From contig NZ_CAUDZA010000025.1 in the NCBI RefSeq assembly GCF_958453765.1, forward strand, positions 1 to 34,809: a stretch of DNA of 34,809 nucleotides. The letters run 5' to 3'. This DNA is from Phascolarctobacterium_A succinatutens_B (GTDB taxonomy: Bacteria > Bacillota > Negativicutes > Acidaminococcales > Acidaminococcaceae). Shown here in pieces: positions 6,466 to 15,475 of the stretch (the stretch's first letter is position 1; each line of letters opens with the position of its first letter). The translations under genes were made by a program, and so were the position numbers. Under the pieces are notes generated by a model, which was not told the DNA's origin, searched no databases, and saw nothing but the letters and a program-made list of their open reading frames with translations.

Positions 6466-8391
6466 GTGGATAAAAAAACTGTACGTGATTTAGACGTTGC
6501 TGGTAAAAAAGTACTGGTACGCGTAGATTTTAACGTTCCTCTGAATGATAAAGGCGAGATTACCGATGATACCCGTATCACCGCATCTCTGCCGACCATT
6601 CAATATTTGCTGGAGCAAAAGGCTGCTGTTATTTTAATGGCACATCTCGGCCGTCCTAAAGGACAGGTTAAACCGGAATTGTCTTTGGCTCCTGTAGCTA
6701 AGCATTTGGGCAAGCTGCTGGGCAAAAAGATTCTGTTTGCTCCGGACTGCGTAGGTGAGGCTGCGCAGGCTGCTGCAAGCAAGCTGAAACCGGGCCACAT
6801 CCTGCTGCTGGAAAACCTGCGTTTCCATAAGGAAGAGGAAAAGAACGACATGGAATTTGCCGAAAAGCTGGCTTCTCTGGCAGATTTGTATGTCAATGAC
6901 GGCTTCGGTGTATCTCACCGCGCACATGCTTCTGTAGAAGGCGTAACCCACTTCCTGCCTGCAGCTGCAGGCTTCCTGCTGGAAAAGGAAATCCAATATG
7001 TAGGTCAGGCTGTAACCAACCCGCTGCATCCTTTCGTTGCTATTATTGGCGGTGCTAAGGTAAGCGACAAAATTGGCGTTATCAGCAACCTGCTTGATAA
7101 GGTTGATACCCTGCTTATCGGCGGCGGTATGGCTAACACCTTCCTGGCTGCACAAGGCTACAAAATGGGCAAGTCCCTGGTAGAAGAGGATAAGCTAGAC
7201 CTGGCTAAAGAGCTTCTGGCTAAGGCTAAGAAAAATAAAGTTAATATGCTGTTGCCTACCGATCTGGTAATGGCTGCTGCATTTGCTCCCGACGCTGAGC
7301 ATGTAACAGAAAAGGTGAAAAACCTGAATCAGGCTTATATGGCTCTGGATATCGGTGCGGAAACCAGCAAGGCTTATGCGGAAGCTCTGGCTGACGCTAA
7401 GATGATTGTCTGGAACGGACCGATGGGCGTTTTTGAAATGGATGCGTTCTGCAAGGGTACCGAGGCTGTAGCGAAGGCTGTAGCTAAGAGCCGTGCTACC
7501 AGCATTGTCGGCGGTGGCGACAGCGTTGCTGCTATCGAAAAGCTGGGCCTGGCTAAACGCATTACCCATATTTCCACCGGTGGCGGTGCTTCTCTGGAAT
7601 ATCTGGAGGGCAAGGTACTGCCCGGCGTTGCTGCGCTTGATGACCTGCGCCGCAAAATGATTGCCGGCAACTGGAAAATGCACAAAACCGTAAGCGAGGC
7701 TGTAGAGCTTGCAGAGGACATTGTAATGGAAACTAACGGTACCTTGAACGAGGTTGTTATTTTCCCGCCGTTCACCGCACTGGAAACTGTTGCGGATGCT
7801 ATCGATGGTAAGCACGTAGGCTACGGCGCACAGGATTTGCATTGGGAAGACAAGGGTGCCTTCACCGGCGCTGTTTCCGGTGCGATGATTGCCGATATCT
7901 GCGCTGAATATGTTCTCGTTGGTCACAGCGAACGCCGTACCATTTTCGGTGAGAACGAAAAAATTGTTGCCAGCAAGATTATTGCCGCTTACCGCAACGG
8001 CCTGAAGCCGATGCTGTGCGTTGGCGAAAACCTGGCTGAGCGTGAAGCAGGCAAAACTGCCCGCAAAATCAATATGCAGCTGAAGAGCGCTCTGCGTGTA
8101 ATTTCCGCAGAGGATGCAGAAAACCTTGTTGTTGCTTATGAGCCTATCTGGGCTATCGGCAGCGGTAAGGCTGCTACTCCGGAGGATGCTTTGGAAGTAT
8201 GCACCCTGATTCGTGAAAAAATCGGCAAAATCTTTACTCCTGATATTGCCCGCAAGGTTCGTATTCTTTACGGCGGCAGTGTTAATGAAAAGAACGCTGC
8301 TTCCTTCAACCTCAGCGGTATTGACGGTGTGCTGGTAGGCGGCGCAAGCCTGAAGGCTGACACCTTTGCCGCAATCGTAAGAAGCTTTTAA
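6466..8391 (+). CDS. pgk-tpiA: Fused phosphoglycerate kinase - triosephosphate isomerase
   Basis: This 641-residue frame contains two complete glycolytic enzymes. Residues 1 to about 394 are phosphoglycerate kinase, with VRVDFNVP near the N-terminus (Asp21, Asn23), GGAKVSDKI in the hinge region and GGGDSVAAIEKLG near the nucleotide site. Residues from about 395 on are triosephosphate isomerase, with NWK (Asn402, Lys404), catalytic His487 in GHSERR, Glu559 in YEPIWAIGSG and the phosphate loop YGGSV. The join is seamless: the usual PGK end (PGVAALDD) runs straight into a usual TPI start (RRKMIAGNWKM). An internal in-frame ATG at 7657 could allow separate TPI synthesis, though I see no ribosome site for it. 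The start is GTG 6466, ten bases after AGGAG. Comparable fusions are known in Thermotoga. Confidence 0.93.
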   Translation: MDKKTVRDLDVAGKKVLVRVDFNVPLNDKGEITDDTRITASLPTIQYLLEQKAAVILMAHLGRPKGQVKPELSLAPVAKHLGKLLGKKILFAPDCVGEAAQAAASKLKPGHILLLENLRFHKEEEKNDMEFAEKLASLADLYVNDGFGVSHRAHASVEGVTHFLPAAAGFLLEKEIQYVGQAVTNPLHPFVAIIGGAKVSDKIGVISNLLDKVDTLLIGGGMANTFLAAQGYKMGKSLVEEDKLDLAKELLAKAKKNKVNMLLPTDLVMAAAFAPDAEHVTEKVKNLNQAYMALDIGAETSKAYAEALADAKMIVWNGPMGVFEMDAFCKGTEAVAKAVAKSRATSIVGGGDSVAAIEKLGLAKRITHISTGGGASLEYLEGKVLPGVAALDDLRRKMIAGNWKMHKTVSEAVELAEDIVMETNGTLNEVVIFPPFTALETVADAIDGKHVGYGAQDLHWEDKGAFTGAVSGAMIADICAEYVLVGHSERRTIFGENEKIVASKIIAAYRNGLKPMLCVGENLAEREAGKTARKINMQLKSALRVISAEDAENLVVAYEPIWAIGSGKAATPEDALEVCTLIREKIGKIFTPDIARKVRILYGGSVNEKNAASFNLSGIDGVLVGGASLKADTFAAIVRSF

Positions 8392-8400
8392 TAAGACCTC

Positions 8401-8425
8401 GGAGAAAGCACCTGTTGCTTTCTCC
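8401..8425 (+). other. Intercistronic hairpin between pgk-tpi and gpmI
   Basis: GGAGAAAGCA (8401-8410) pairs perfectly with TGCTTTCTCC (8416-8425) around a CCTGT loop. The downstream run is TTCGTCTTT rather than pure T, so it is at best a partial terminator. It may act as an attenuator or a 3'-end stabiliser within the operon. Confidence 0.65.
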
Positions 8426-8446
8426 TTCGTCTTTAGGAATTTGATA

Positions 8447-9961
8447 ATGAAAAAACCAGTTTTACTAATGATTCTTGATGGTTGGGGCATTGCTCCCGCA
8501 GATAAAACCAATGCTGCGGCTATGGCAAAAACTCCTAACCTAGACAGTTATTTTGCAAATTATCCTCATACAACCTTGGAAGCAAGCGGCAAGGCTGTAG
8601 GTCTGCCGGCAGGCCAAATCGGTAATTCGGAGGTAGGTCATCTGAATATCGGTGCCGGCCGCATTATCTACCAAAGCCTGACACGCATTGACAAGGCGAT
8701 TGAGGATGGCGATTTGTATAAGAACAAAGAGCTCAGCAGGGTGATGGACGAAACGAAGCAGGCAGGCAAGGCGCTGCATCTTCTGGGACTGTTATCCGAC
8801 GGCGGCGTCCATAGCCACATTGAGCATCTTCTGGCACTTATATGCATGGCGAAGGTTAAAGGCCTGACTAAGATTTATGTGCATGCCTTCCTCGACGGAC
8901 GTGATGTAGGCCCGAAAACAGCGCTGGAATATATCCATGAGCTGGAAGATGGTATGGCGCAGATTGGCGTAGGCAAGATTGCTACCGTCAGCGGACGCTA
9001 TTACGCAATGGACCGCGACAAGCGCTGGGAGCGCGTGGAGCGTGCCTATAAAGCACTGGTGCTGGGCGAGGGCGGCAAAGCTGCAAGCGCTGCTGCCGGC
9101 GTAGAGGCATCCTATGCCGCAGGCGTAACGGATGAGTTTGTTGAACCCTTCACTGTTGACGGCGTAGATGGCAAAATCACTGCCGGTGACGGTGTGATTT
9201 TCTTCAACTTCCGTCCTGACAGAGCGCGTGAAATTACCCGTGCGCTGCATGATGAGGACTTCCCGTATTTTGCACGTCCCGAGGGCGCACGCCCTGTAAA
9301 TTATGTGTGCATGACGCAGTATGATGCTACGATTACCGCACCGGTAGCCTTTCCTCCGGAGGAGATTAAGTATACCTTGGGTGAGGTGTTGGCACAGCAT
9401 GGACTGCGCCAGCTGCGCATTGCGGAAACCGAAAAATATGCGCATGTAACCTTCTTCTTCAACGGTGGCGTGGAAGCTCCGAATGCTAATGAAGAGCGTA
9501 TTCTGATTCCTTCGCCGAAGGTTGCAACCTATGATTTGCAGCCGGAAATGAGCGCCGAAGAGGTTACGCAGGCACTATTGGCAGAGCTGGATAAGGATAA
9601 ATTTGATGCGATTATCCTGAACTTTGCAAATCCGGATATGGTTGGTCATACCGGTGTGCTCAGTGCTGCGATTACCGCTATGGAAAAGGTTGATGACTGT
9701 GCCGGCCGTATTGTACGTAAGGTGCTGTCCCTTGGCGGCAGCGTGTGCATTACCGCGGACCACGGCAATCTGGAGAAGATGGCCGAAAGTGATGGTTCGC
9801 CGAACACCGCGCATACCACTAACCCTGTACCGTTTATTTTAGTAAGCGAAGAGCAGCACAAGCTGCATAACGGCATTTTGGCCGATATTGCGCCGACACT
9901 GCTGCAGCTGCTTGATATTAAACAGCCTGCCGCTATGACAGGTAAAACTTTGATAGACTAA
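8447..9961 (+). CDS. gpmI: 2,3-bisphosphoglycerate-independent phosphoglycerate mutase
   Basis: GpmI interconverts 3- and 2-phosphoglycerate using two metal ions. The 504-residue length fits the independent (alkaline-phosphatase fold) class. The first metal site is visible at LMILDGWG (Asp11), and the phospho-serine is Ser61 in GNSEVGH. The C-terminal metal motifs ADHGNLE and TAHTTNPVP are intact, as is NFRPDRAREIT. The start is ATG 8447, eight bases after AGGA; the TTG six bases upstream is less likely. It lies 55 bp after the pgk-tpi gene, with a hairpin in the gap, and 16 bp before eno, consistent with one operon. Confidence 0.96.
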   Translation: MKKPVLLMILDGWGIAPADKTNAAAMAKTPNLDSYFANYPHTTLEASGKAVGLPAGQIGNSEVGHLNIGAGRIIYQSLTRIDKAIEDGDLYKNKELSRVMDETKQAGKALHLLGLLSDGGVHSHIEHLLALICMAKVKGLTKIYVHAFLDGRDVGPKTALEYIHELEDGMAQIGVGKIATVSGRYYAMDRDKRWERVERAYKALVLGEGGKAASAAAGVEASYAAGVTDEFVEPFTVDGVDGKITAGDGVIFFNFRPDRAREITRALHDEDFPYFARPEGARPVNYVCMTQYDATITAPVAFPPEEIKYTLGEVLAQHGLRQLRIAETEKYAHVTFFFNGGVEAPNANEERILIPSPKVATYDLQPEMSAEEVTQALLAELDKDKFDAIILNFANPDMVGHTGVLSAAITAMEKVDDCAGRIVRKVLSLGGSVCITADHGNLEKMAESDGSPNTAHTTNPVPFILVSEEQHKLHNGILADIAPTLLQLLDIKQPAAMTGKTLID

Positions 9962-9977
9962 TCATGAGGTGATAAAA

Positions 9978-11264
9978 ATGGCAATGATTACTGAAGTTTA
10001 CGCTCGCGAGATTCTGGATTCCCGCGGCAATCCGACCGTAGAAGTTGAAGTATGTCTGGAAGACGGCGCAATGGGACGCGCTGCAGTTCCTTCCGGTGCA
10101 TCTACCGGTGTACACGAGGCTGTAGAGCTGCGTGACGGCGACAAAGAGCGTTACCTGGGCAAGGGCGTTACTAAAGCAGTTGATAATGTTAACGACATTA
10201 TTGCCGAAGCAATTATTGGTCTGGACGCAACCCGCCAAACCGAAATTGATGAGCTGCTGGTTCGCTTGGACGGCACTCCGAACAAAGGCCGCCTCGGCGC
10301 TAACGCTATCCTCGGTGTTTCCATGGCTGTAGCTAAGGCTGCCGCTGCTTCCGTAGGCCTGCCGCTGTACCTGTACTTAGGCGGTGTTGCTGCCAAAGAG
10401 CTGCCTGTACCGATGATGAACATCTTAAACGGCGGCGAGCATGCAGATAACAACGTTGATATTCAGGAATTCATGATTATGCCGGTTGGCGCTAAATCCT
10501 TCAGCGAAGCACTGCGCATGAACGCTGAGATTTATCATAACCTGAAGGCATTGCTGAAGGAAAAAGGCCTGAGCACCGCTTTGGGTGATGAAGGCGGTTT
10601 TGCACCGAACCTGAAATGCAATGCAGATGCTATCGAGGTTATTCTCGAAGCAACCGAGCGTGCAGGCTATAAACCGGGCAAGGACATCGTTATGGCGATG
10701 GACGTTGCTTCCAGCGAATTCTATGTAGACGGCAAATACAAAATGACCGGCGAAGGCGTAGAAATGACCAGCGAAGAAATGGTTGATTATCTGGCAGGCC
10801 TGTGCGAGAAATATCCTATTATCTCCATCGAAGACGGTATGGCAGAGGATGACTGGGACGGCTGGAAGAAGCTCACCAAAAAGCTGGGCAAAAAAGTTCA
10901 GCTGGTTGGCGACGACCTGTTTGTTACCAACGAAGAGCGTCTGGTTCAGGGCATTGAAAAGGGCGTAGCAAATGCTATTCTGATTAAAGTAAACCAAATC
11001 GGTACCTTAACCGAAACCTTCAATGCTATCGAAACCGCTAAACGCGCAGGCTATACCTGCATTATCTCTCACCGTAGCGGTGAAACCGAAGATACTACTC
11101 TGGCAGACATTGCTGTTGCTGTAAACGCAGGCCAGATTAAGACCGGTGCTCCGGCACGTACCGACCGTGTTGCCAAATACAACCAGCTGCTGCGTATCGA
11201 AGAGGATCTCGGCAAGGCTGCAAAATATAACGGCATGAAGGTTTTCTACAACATTAAAAAATAA
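9978..11264 (+). CDS. eno: Enolase
   Basis: Enolase dehydrates 2-phosphoglycerate to phosphoenolpyruvate with Mg2+. The protein is about 429 residues, the usual size. Family signatures are intact: EILDSRGNPTVEVEV near the N-terminus, PSGASTGVHEA, the metal and catalytic region with GDEGGFAPNL and SIEDGMAEDDW, LIKVNQIGTLTET with the catalytic lysine, and SHRSGETED. ATG 9978 follows GAGGTGAT at 9966-9973. GTG 9969 overlaps that site, and ATG 9984 is a possible alternative. It is the last gene of the glycolytic operon and ends in a clear terminator. Confidence 0.97.
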   Translation: MAMITEVYAREILDSRGNPTVEVEVCLEDGAMGRAAVPSGASTGVHEAVELRDGDKERYLGKGVTKAVDNVNDIIAEAIIGLDATRQTEIDELLVRLDGTPNKGRLGANAILGVSMAVAKAAAASVGLPLYLYLGGVAAKELPVPMMNILNGGEHADNNVDIQEFMIMPVGAKSFSEALRMNAEIYHNLKALLKEKGLSTALGDEGGFAPNLKCNADAIEVILEATERAGYKPGKDIVMAMDVASSEFYVDGKYKMTGEGVEMTSEEMVDYLAGLCEKYPIISIEDGMAEDDWDGWKKLTKKLGKKVQLVGDDLFVTNEERLVQGIEKGVANAILIKVNQIGTLTETFNAIETAKRAGYTCIISHRSGETEDTTLADIAVAVNAGQIKTGAPARTDRVAKYNQLLRIEEDLGKAAKYNGMKVFYNIKK

Positions 11265-11298
11265 GCAGACAAAGCTTTCTTGTTTGCTGTAAAAGATG

Positions 11299-11330
11299 AG
11301 GTGAGAGCGCTGACTCTCACCTTTTTCTTT
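11299..11330 (+). terminator. Terminator of the glycolytic operon
   Basis: AGGTGAGAG (11299-11307) pairs with CTCTCACCT (11314-11322), followed by TTTTTCTTTATTT. Confidence 0.85.
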
Positions 11331-11368
11331 ATTTAGGGCGTTTTTGTAAAATATTTTGCAAAAGTAGA

Positions 11369-11397
11369 TTGTAAGAGCACGTCTTTTATGGTAAAAT
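11369..11397 (+). promoter_or_regulatory. secG promoter
   Basis: TTGTAA (11369-11374), 17-bp spacer, TAAAAT (11392-11397), with an extended -10 TGg at 11389-11391. It separates secG from the glycolytic operon. Confidence 0.65.
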
Positions 11398-11430
11398 ACT
11401 ATGGTACAAAAATATGAGGAGGTAAGCTCT

Positions 11431-11661
11431 GTGATTGAAACTGTCTTGATGGTTCTTGAAGTTATCGTTTGCATAGCACTCATTGGCGCAGTTCTGCTGC
11501 AGTCCGGAAAAGGCGGCGGTATGGGCAGTACTTTCGGCGGCAGTGACGGTGCTTTTTTTGGCAAGGGCAATGATCTGGATACACTCATGGCGAAGGCCAC
11601 GATTTACTTAGGTGTTGCATTTGCTGTTATTACTTTGGCGCTGGCAAAAATCAACGCTTAA
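11431..11661 (+). CDS. secG: Protein-export membrane protein SecG
   Basis: SecG is the small auxiliary subunit of the SecYEG translocon in the inner membrane. The 76-residue protein has two transmembrane helices (about residues 4-24 and 54-73) around the family loop LLQSGKGGGMGSTFGG. The start is GTG 11431, eight bases after GGAGG (11418-11422). The frame extends to ATG 11401, but that sits on the promoter start region and gives an unusual N-terminus. In many Firmicutes secG leads into esterase-rnr-smpB-ssrA; here those genes lie about 5.7 kb further on. Confidence 0.92.
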   Translation: MIETVLMVLEVIVCIALIGAVLLQSGKGGGMGSTFGGSDGAFFGKGNDLDTLMAKATIYLGVAFAVITLALAKINA

Positions 11662-11703
11662 GGCTGACGGGATTTTCCTGTTTTCCGCACTCATCATGTT
11701 ACC

Positions 11704-11740
11704 AAGAGTGCAACCGCACTCTTAAAATTTTAAATTTTTT
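11704..11740 (+). terminator. Terminator after secG
   Basis: AAGAGTGC (11704-11711) pairs with GCACTCTT (11716-11723) around AACC. The sequence after it is A/T-only with a long T run (11734-11740). Confidence 0.65.
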
Positions 11741-11764
11741 TATAAAAAGAAAGGGGTTTGGGTC

Positions 11765-13777
11765 TTGAATTTCTTAATGATCTCCATTGTTGTCGGCCTC
11801 ATTGCACTCGCAGTTGCACTGATGCTGAGCAGCGCAATCGGTAAGGCTCCTGCTGGTACAGCACGTATGCAGGAAATTGCCGGTTACATCCACGAGGGCG
11901 CTATGGCGTTCCTGTTCCGCGAATACAAAGCACTGTCTGCTTTCGTAATCGTTGTTGCTATCGTAATTTCTATGTTCTTATCTCCGCTTACTGCAGTATG
12001 CTTCGTTGCAGGTGCAGTATTCTCCGTATGTGCAGGCTACATCGGCATGACCGTTGCTACCAAAGCTAACGTTCGTACTGCTGCAGCTGCTCAACATGGC
12101 GGCATGCCGGAAGCTCTGAAAATTGCTTTCTCCGGCGGTGCTGTTATGGGTCTGGGCGTAGTTGGTCTGGGTATCGTTGGTGTTGCTGCTGCTTACATGC
12201 TGTTCGGCAACATTGATATCGTTACCGGCTTCGGTCTGGGCGCAAGCTCCATTGCATTGTTCGCTCGTGTTGGCGGCGGTATCTACACCAAAGCTGCTGA
12301 CGTTGGCGCTGACCTGGTAGGTAAAGTTGAAGAAGGTCTGCCTGAAGATGACCCGCGTAACCCGGCTACCATCGCTGATAACGTAGGCGATAACGTAGGC
12401 GACGTTGCAGGCATGGGCGCTGACTTGTTCGAATCCTATGTAGGTGCTATTATCTCCGCTATTACTCTGGGTGCTGTTGCATATCCCGGCGGCGAAGGCA
12501 TTATGTTCGTATTTGAGCTGGCTTTCGCTGGTATCATTGCTTCCCTGATTGGTGTATTCTATGCTCGTAGCAGCAAATCCACTAACCCGCAGGCTGCTCT
12601 GAACCATGGTACCTATGTTGGCGGCGTAATCGTAATTGCTGCTGCTTACTACCTGTCCACTTCCATCTTCGGTAACACTGCTGCATTCGTAGCTATTGCT
12701 TCCGGTCTGGTAGTTGGTCTGTTAATCGGTAAAATCACCGAAATCTACACCTCTGCTGATTATGCTTCCGTTAAGAAGATTGCTGAGCAATCCGAAACCG
12801 GTCCGGCAACCACCATCATCTCCGGTCTGGCTGTTGGCATGTATTCCACCTTCCTGCCGATGATCTTCATCTGCGTTGGTGTAATCCTGGCATTCTTCAC
12901 CATGGGCGGTGCTAAAGATGCAGGCATGGGCCTGTTCGGTATCTCCCTGGCTGCAGTTGGCATGCTGTCCACCACCGGTCTGACCGTAGCAGTTGACGCT
13001 TATGGTCCTATCGCTGATAACGCCGGCGGTATCGCAGAAATGTCCGAGCTGCCTCCTGAAGTACGTGAAATCACCGATACCCTGGACTCCGTTGGTAACA
13101 CCACCGCTGCTATCGGTAAAGGCTTCGCTATCGGTTCTGCTGCTCTGACTGCTCTGGCTCTGTTCTCTGCTTATGCACACACTGTAGGCCTGAAAGCAAT
13201 CGACCTGCTGAACCCTGTAACCCTGATTGGTCTGTTCATCGGTGCAACCCTGCCGTTCGTATTCGGTGCTATGACCATGGAATCTGTTGGTAAAGCTGCT
13301 TACCAGATGATCGAGGAAGTTCGTCGTCAATTCCACGAAATCCCCGGCCTGCTGGAAGGCAAAGCTAAAGCTGACTACCAAAAATGCGTAGACATCTCCA
13401 CCGCAGCTGCTCTGCACGAGATGATTATGCCTGGTGTTATCGCTATCGTTGCTCCTCTGCTGGTTGGCTTCCTGTTCGGTACTGAAGCTCTGGGCGGCCT
13501 GATTGGCGGCTCTCTGGCTTCCGGCGTACTGGTTGCAATCCTGATGGCTAACGCTGGCGGTGCATGGGATAATGCGAAGAAATTCGTAGAAGCTTCCGGC
13601 CGCAAACACACTCCGGTGCATGACGCAACCGTTGTAGGCGATACTGTAGGTGACCCGTTCAAAGATACTTCCGGACCTGCAATGAACATCCTGATCAAAC
13701 TGATGACCATTGTATCCTTGGTATTTGCTCCTGTACTGGCAGCAAACGGCGGCATCCTGCTTGGCCTGTTCAAATAA
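11765..13777 (+). CDS. hppA: Membrane-bound ion-pumping pyrophosphatase
   Basis: This is an integral-membrane pyrophosphatase of about 670 residues and roughly 16 helices. It hydrolyses PPi and pumps H+ or Na+ across the inner membrane. The active-site motifs are present: GADLVGKVE with EDDPRNPATIADNVGDNVGD (about residue 180-215), and GDTVGDPFKDTSGPA near the C-terminus. In the GNTTAAIGKG segment (about residues 444-453) the position that is Lys in K+-independent enzymes is Ala, so this should be the K+-dependent type. Na+ versus H+ specificity I cannot settle by eye. The likely start is TTG 11765, eight bases after GAAAGGGG; ATG 11777 is the alternative. Strong codon bias suggests high expression. 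It sits alone between two terminators. Confidence 0.93.
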   Translation: MNFLMISIVVGLIALAVALMLSSAIGKAPAGTARMQEIAGYIHEGAMAFLFREYKALSAFVIVVAIVISMFLSPLTAVCFVAGAVFSVCAGYIGMTVATKANVRTAAAAQHGGMPEALKIAFSGGAVMGLGVVGLGIVGVAAAYMLFGNIDIVTGFGLGASSIALFARVGGGIYTKAADVGADLVGKVEEGLPEDDPRNPATIADNVGDNVGDVAGMGADLFESYVGAIISAITLGAVAYPGGEGIMFVFELAFAGIIASLIGVFYARSSKSTNPQAALNHGTYVGGVIVIAAAYYLSTSIFGNTAAFVAIASGLVVGLLIGKITEIYTSADYASVKKIAEQSETGPATTIISGLAVGMYSTFLPMIFICVGVILAFFTMGGAKDAGMGLFGISLAAVGMLSTTGLTVAVDAYGPIADNAGGIAEMSELPPEVREITDTLDSVGNTTAAIGKGFAIGSAALTALALFSAYAHTVGLKAIDLLNPVTLIGLFIGATLPFVFGAMTMESVGKAAYQMIEEVRRQFHEIPGLLEGKAKADYQKCVDISTAAALHEMIMPGVIAIVAPLLVGFLFGTEALGGLIGGSLASGVLVAILMANAGGAWDNAKKFVEASGRKHTPVHDATVVGDTVGDPFKDTSGPAMNILIKLMTIVSLVFAPVLAANGGILLGLFK

Positions 13778-13799
13778 GTTTATAGCTAGTCTATAATCC

Positions 13800-13833
13800 A
13801 AGCTGCTGCAGCATTAGCTGCAGCAGCTTTTTT
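13800..13833 (+). terminator. Terminator of hppA
   Basis: AAGCTGCTGCAGC (13800-13812) pairs with GCTGCAGCAGCTT (13817-13829) around ATTA, followed by a T run. Confidence 0.88.
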
Positions 13834-13931
13834 ATTGAGTATTATTATGAATCAATAATTGATAACTAAAAGAATAAGTGTAACACTAAGGCGAATTTAA
13901 TGTAAAATTAAGAGGGTCTTAACAAAAATAC

Positions 13932-13960
13932 TTGCACTGAATATCAATGCATGGTATAAT
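13932..13960 (+). promoter_or_regulatory. Strong promoter of the SLH porin gene
   Basis: TTGCAC (13932-13937), 17-bp spacer, TATAAT (13955-13960), with extended -10 TGg (13952-13954). The predicted start near 13967 gives a leader of about 197 nt. Confidence 0.78.
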
Positions 13961-13966
13961 GCAATT

Positions 13967-14163
13967 GTAGTTAAGAAGTGAAGATACTCTTCTTACCGAC
14001 AAATATTGATTTATAAATCATTGTGAAGGAAAAACCGGCGAAGGATGACAGAGGAAACAAGGCAACTCTTGAGCGGAATTTGCGGGAGACTCCGGAAGGT
14101 GATTTGTAAAAATATAATTTCAGCAGTTTAAAAATACTGCTGCATCCTGAGGAGGAAACTACA
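13967..14163 (+). promoter_or_regulatory. Long, structured-looking 5' leader of the porin mRNA
   Basis: The leader opens with a stem-loop, TAAGAAG (13972-13978) with CTTCTTA (13989-13995). It ends with a second one, CAGCAGT (14121-14127) with ACTGCTG (14136-14142), seven bases before the GAGGAGG ribosome site. A purine-rich middle (about 14025-14105) has short complementary pieces such as CAAG/CTTG and CGGA/TCCG. CAAAT near 14000 could close with ATTTG near 14102. I recognise no named riboswitch here. A 5' stem-loop on a long leader is typical of very stable outer-membrane-protein mRNAs. Confidence 0.5.
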
Positions 14164-15423
14164 ATGAAAAAATCCTTAGTACTCGCAATGGCAATGGCTC
14201 TGGGCGTAACCGCTTCCGCTTACGCTGCTAACCCGTTCTCTGACGTTCCTGCTGGCCACTGGGCTTATGACAGCATCAACAAACTGGCTGCTGCTGGCGT
14301 AATCGAAGGCTATGGCGACTCCACCTTCGGTGGCGACAAACTGATGACCCGTTATGAAATGGCTCAAATCGTTGCTAAAGCAATGGCAAAAGGTGCTAAC
14401 GTTGACAAGCTGGCTGCTGAATTTGCTGACGAGCTGGACAACCTGGGCGTTCGCGTTGCTAATCTGGAGAAAAAAGCTGACAATGTTAAAATTACCGGCA
14501 ACATCCGTTACAACTATGCTGACTATGATGAAGACGGTTATGCTACCAAACTGCGTTCCCGTATCTGGGTAAAAGGCCAAATCAACGATGACTGGACTTA
14601 CACCGGCATGCTGGAAAACATCCAAGATCTGAAAGACAATGCTGGCAACGAAGATACCAAATTCCAACGTGCTTATGTTGATGGTAAAATCGGTGGCGTA
14701 GCTGTTGAAGCTGGTCGTCTGCCTTTGAACCTGGTTGCTGGCAACCTGTATGATACCCGTGCTGACGGCGTTGTTGCTTCCTATGGCAAAGACGTTAAAG
14801 TAACCGGTTTCTATGCTAAACCGACCAACCAAGGTAAAACTGTTCAAGTTTATCCGAAACTGATGAAAACCGAATTAGAATATGACAACGTTTACGGTGC
14901 AAAAGTTGATGCTAAATTCGGCGTTGTAGCTGCAACTGCTGGCTATACTGTATTCCAAGATGCTACCTCCAGCGCACATGCATATAATGCTGCAAAAGAT
15001 GATTATAGCGGTGCAAATCTTGGTTCCTATTCTTTGGACGACAACAAAATCTGGAACGTTGGCGTAGCATTTGATTTGGCTAAAAACCTGAACCTGTCCG
15101 CTAACTACATGAAATCCAGCGAAGAATATGTAACCAAAGACGACGATGCAATCGTTGTTGGTTTGTCCTATGCTGGCGCTAAAGCTGCTAAAGAAGGTTC
15201 CTTCGGCATCTACGCTAACTACTATGACCAAGCTCGTTCCACCGTTGTTGCTCACACCATGAACGGCGAATACGGCACTCATGGCTTCAAAGGCTACATG
15301 GTAGGCGCTAACTACACCTTCGCTAAGAACATCGTTGGTGCTGTTGAATACTATGATCTGGAAGACAAACTGGACGATTCCGACATGAAGACTCTGTGGA
15401 GCCAAGTAGTATTTACTTTCTAA
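14164..15423 (+). CDS. SLH-domain outer-membrane porin (OmpM-like)
   Basis: This 419-residue protein carries a signal peptide (residues 1-21, cut after ASAYA). An SLH domain follows (about 25-75, FSDVPAGHWAYDSINKLAA, then TRYEMAQIVAKAMAK), then a coiled-coil segment (about 80-107). A beta-barrel with alternating aromatic strands makes up the rest and ends in phenylalanine (VVFTF). This is the layout of the major Negativicutes porins. The SLH domain grips polyamine-modified peptidoglycan, tethering the outer membrane, while the barrel forms a channel. The very strong promoter, good ribosome site (GAGGAGG, 14149-14155) and biased codons suggest one of the most abundant proteins of the cell. The specific name is inference. 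Confidence 0.9.
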   Translation: MKKSLVLAMAMALGVTASAYAANPFSDVPAGHWAYDSINKLAAAGVIEGYGDSTFGGDKLMTRYEMAQIVAKAMAKGANVDKLAAEFADELDNLGVRVANLEKKADNVKITGNIRYNYADYDEDGYATKLRSRIWVKGQINDDWTYTGMLENIQDLKDNAGNEDTKFQRAYVDGKIGGVAVEAGRLPLNLVAGNLYDTRADGVVASYGKDVKVTGFYAKPTNQGKTVQVYPKLMKTELEYDNVYGAKVDAKFGVVAATAGYTVFQDATSSAHAYNAAKDDYSGANLGSYSLDDNKIWNVGVAFDLAKNLNLSANYMKSSEEYVTKDDDAIVVGLSYAGAKAAKEGSFGIYANYYDQARSTVVAHTMNGEYGTHGFKGYMVGANYTFAKNIVGAVEYYDLEDKLDDSDMKTLWSQVVFTF

Positions 15424-15475
15424 TCTGACTTTACGTCAATCCGCTGAAAAGCAAAAAAACGCATATGCATAAATT

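Noticed and set aside
6466..8391. PGK-TPI fusion as a simple frameshift artefact
   Set aside because: Both parts are complete and in the same frame, and the junction residues continue both families smoothly; a hidden error cannot be fully excluded without reads.
7195..8511. 438-codon minus-strand frame across pgk-tpi and gpmI start
   Set aside because: It is antisense to two clear enzymes, with composition typical of a shadow frame.
12722..13801. 359-codon minus-strand frame
   Set aside because: It is antisense to the membrane pyrophosphatase and rich in Ser/Gln/Asn from reversed codons; no family resemblance.
14000..14110. Porin leader as a c-di-GMP, c-di-AMP or guanidine riboswitch
   Set aside because: Short similar pieces such as GACTCCGG occur, but the conserved loops and stem order of those classes are not present.
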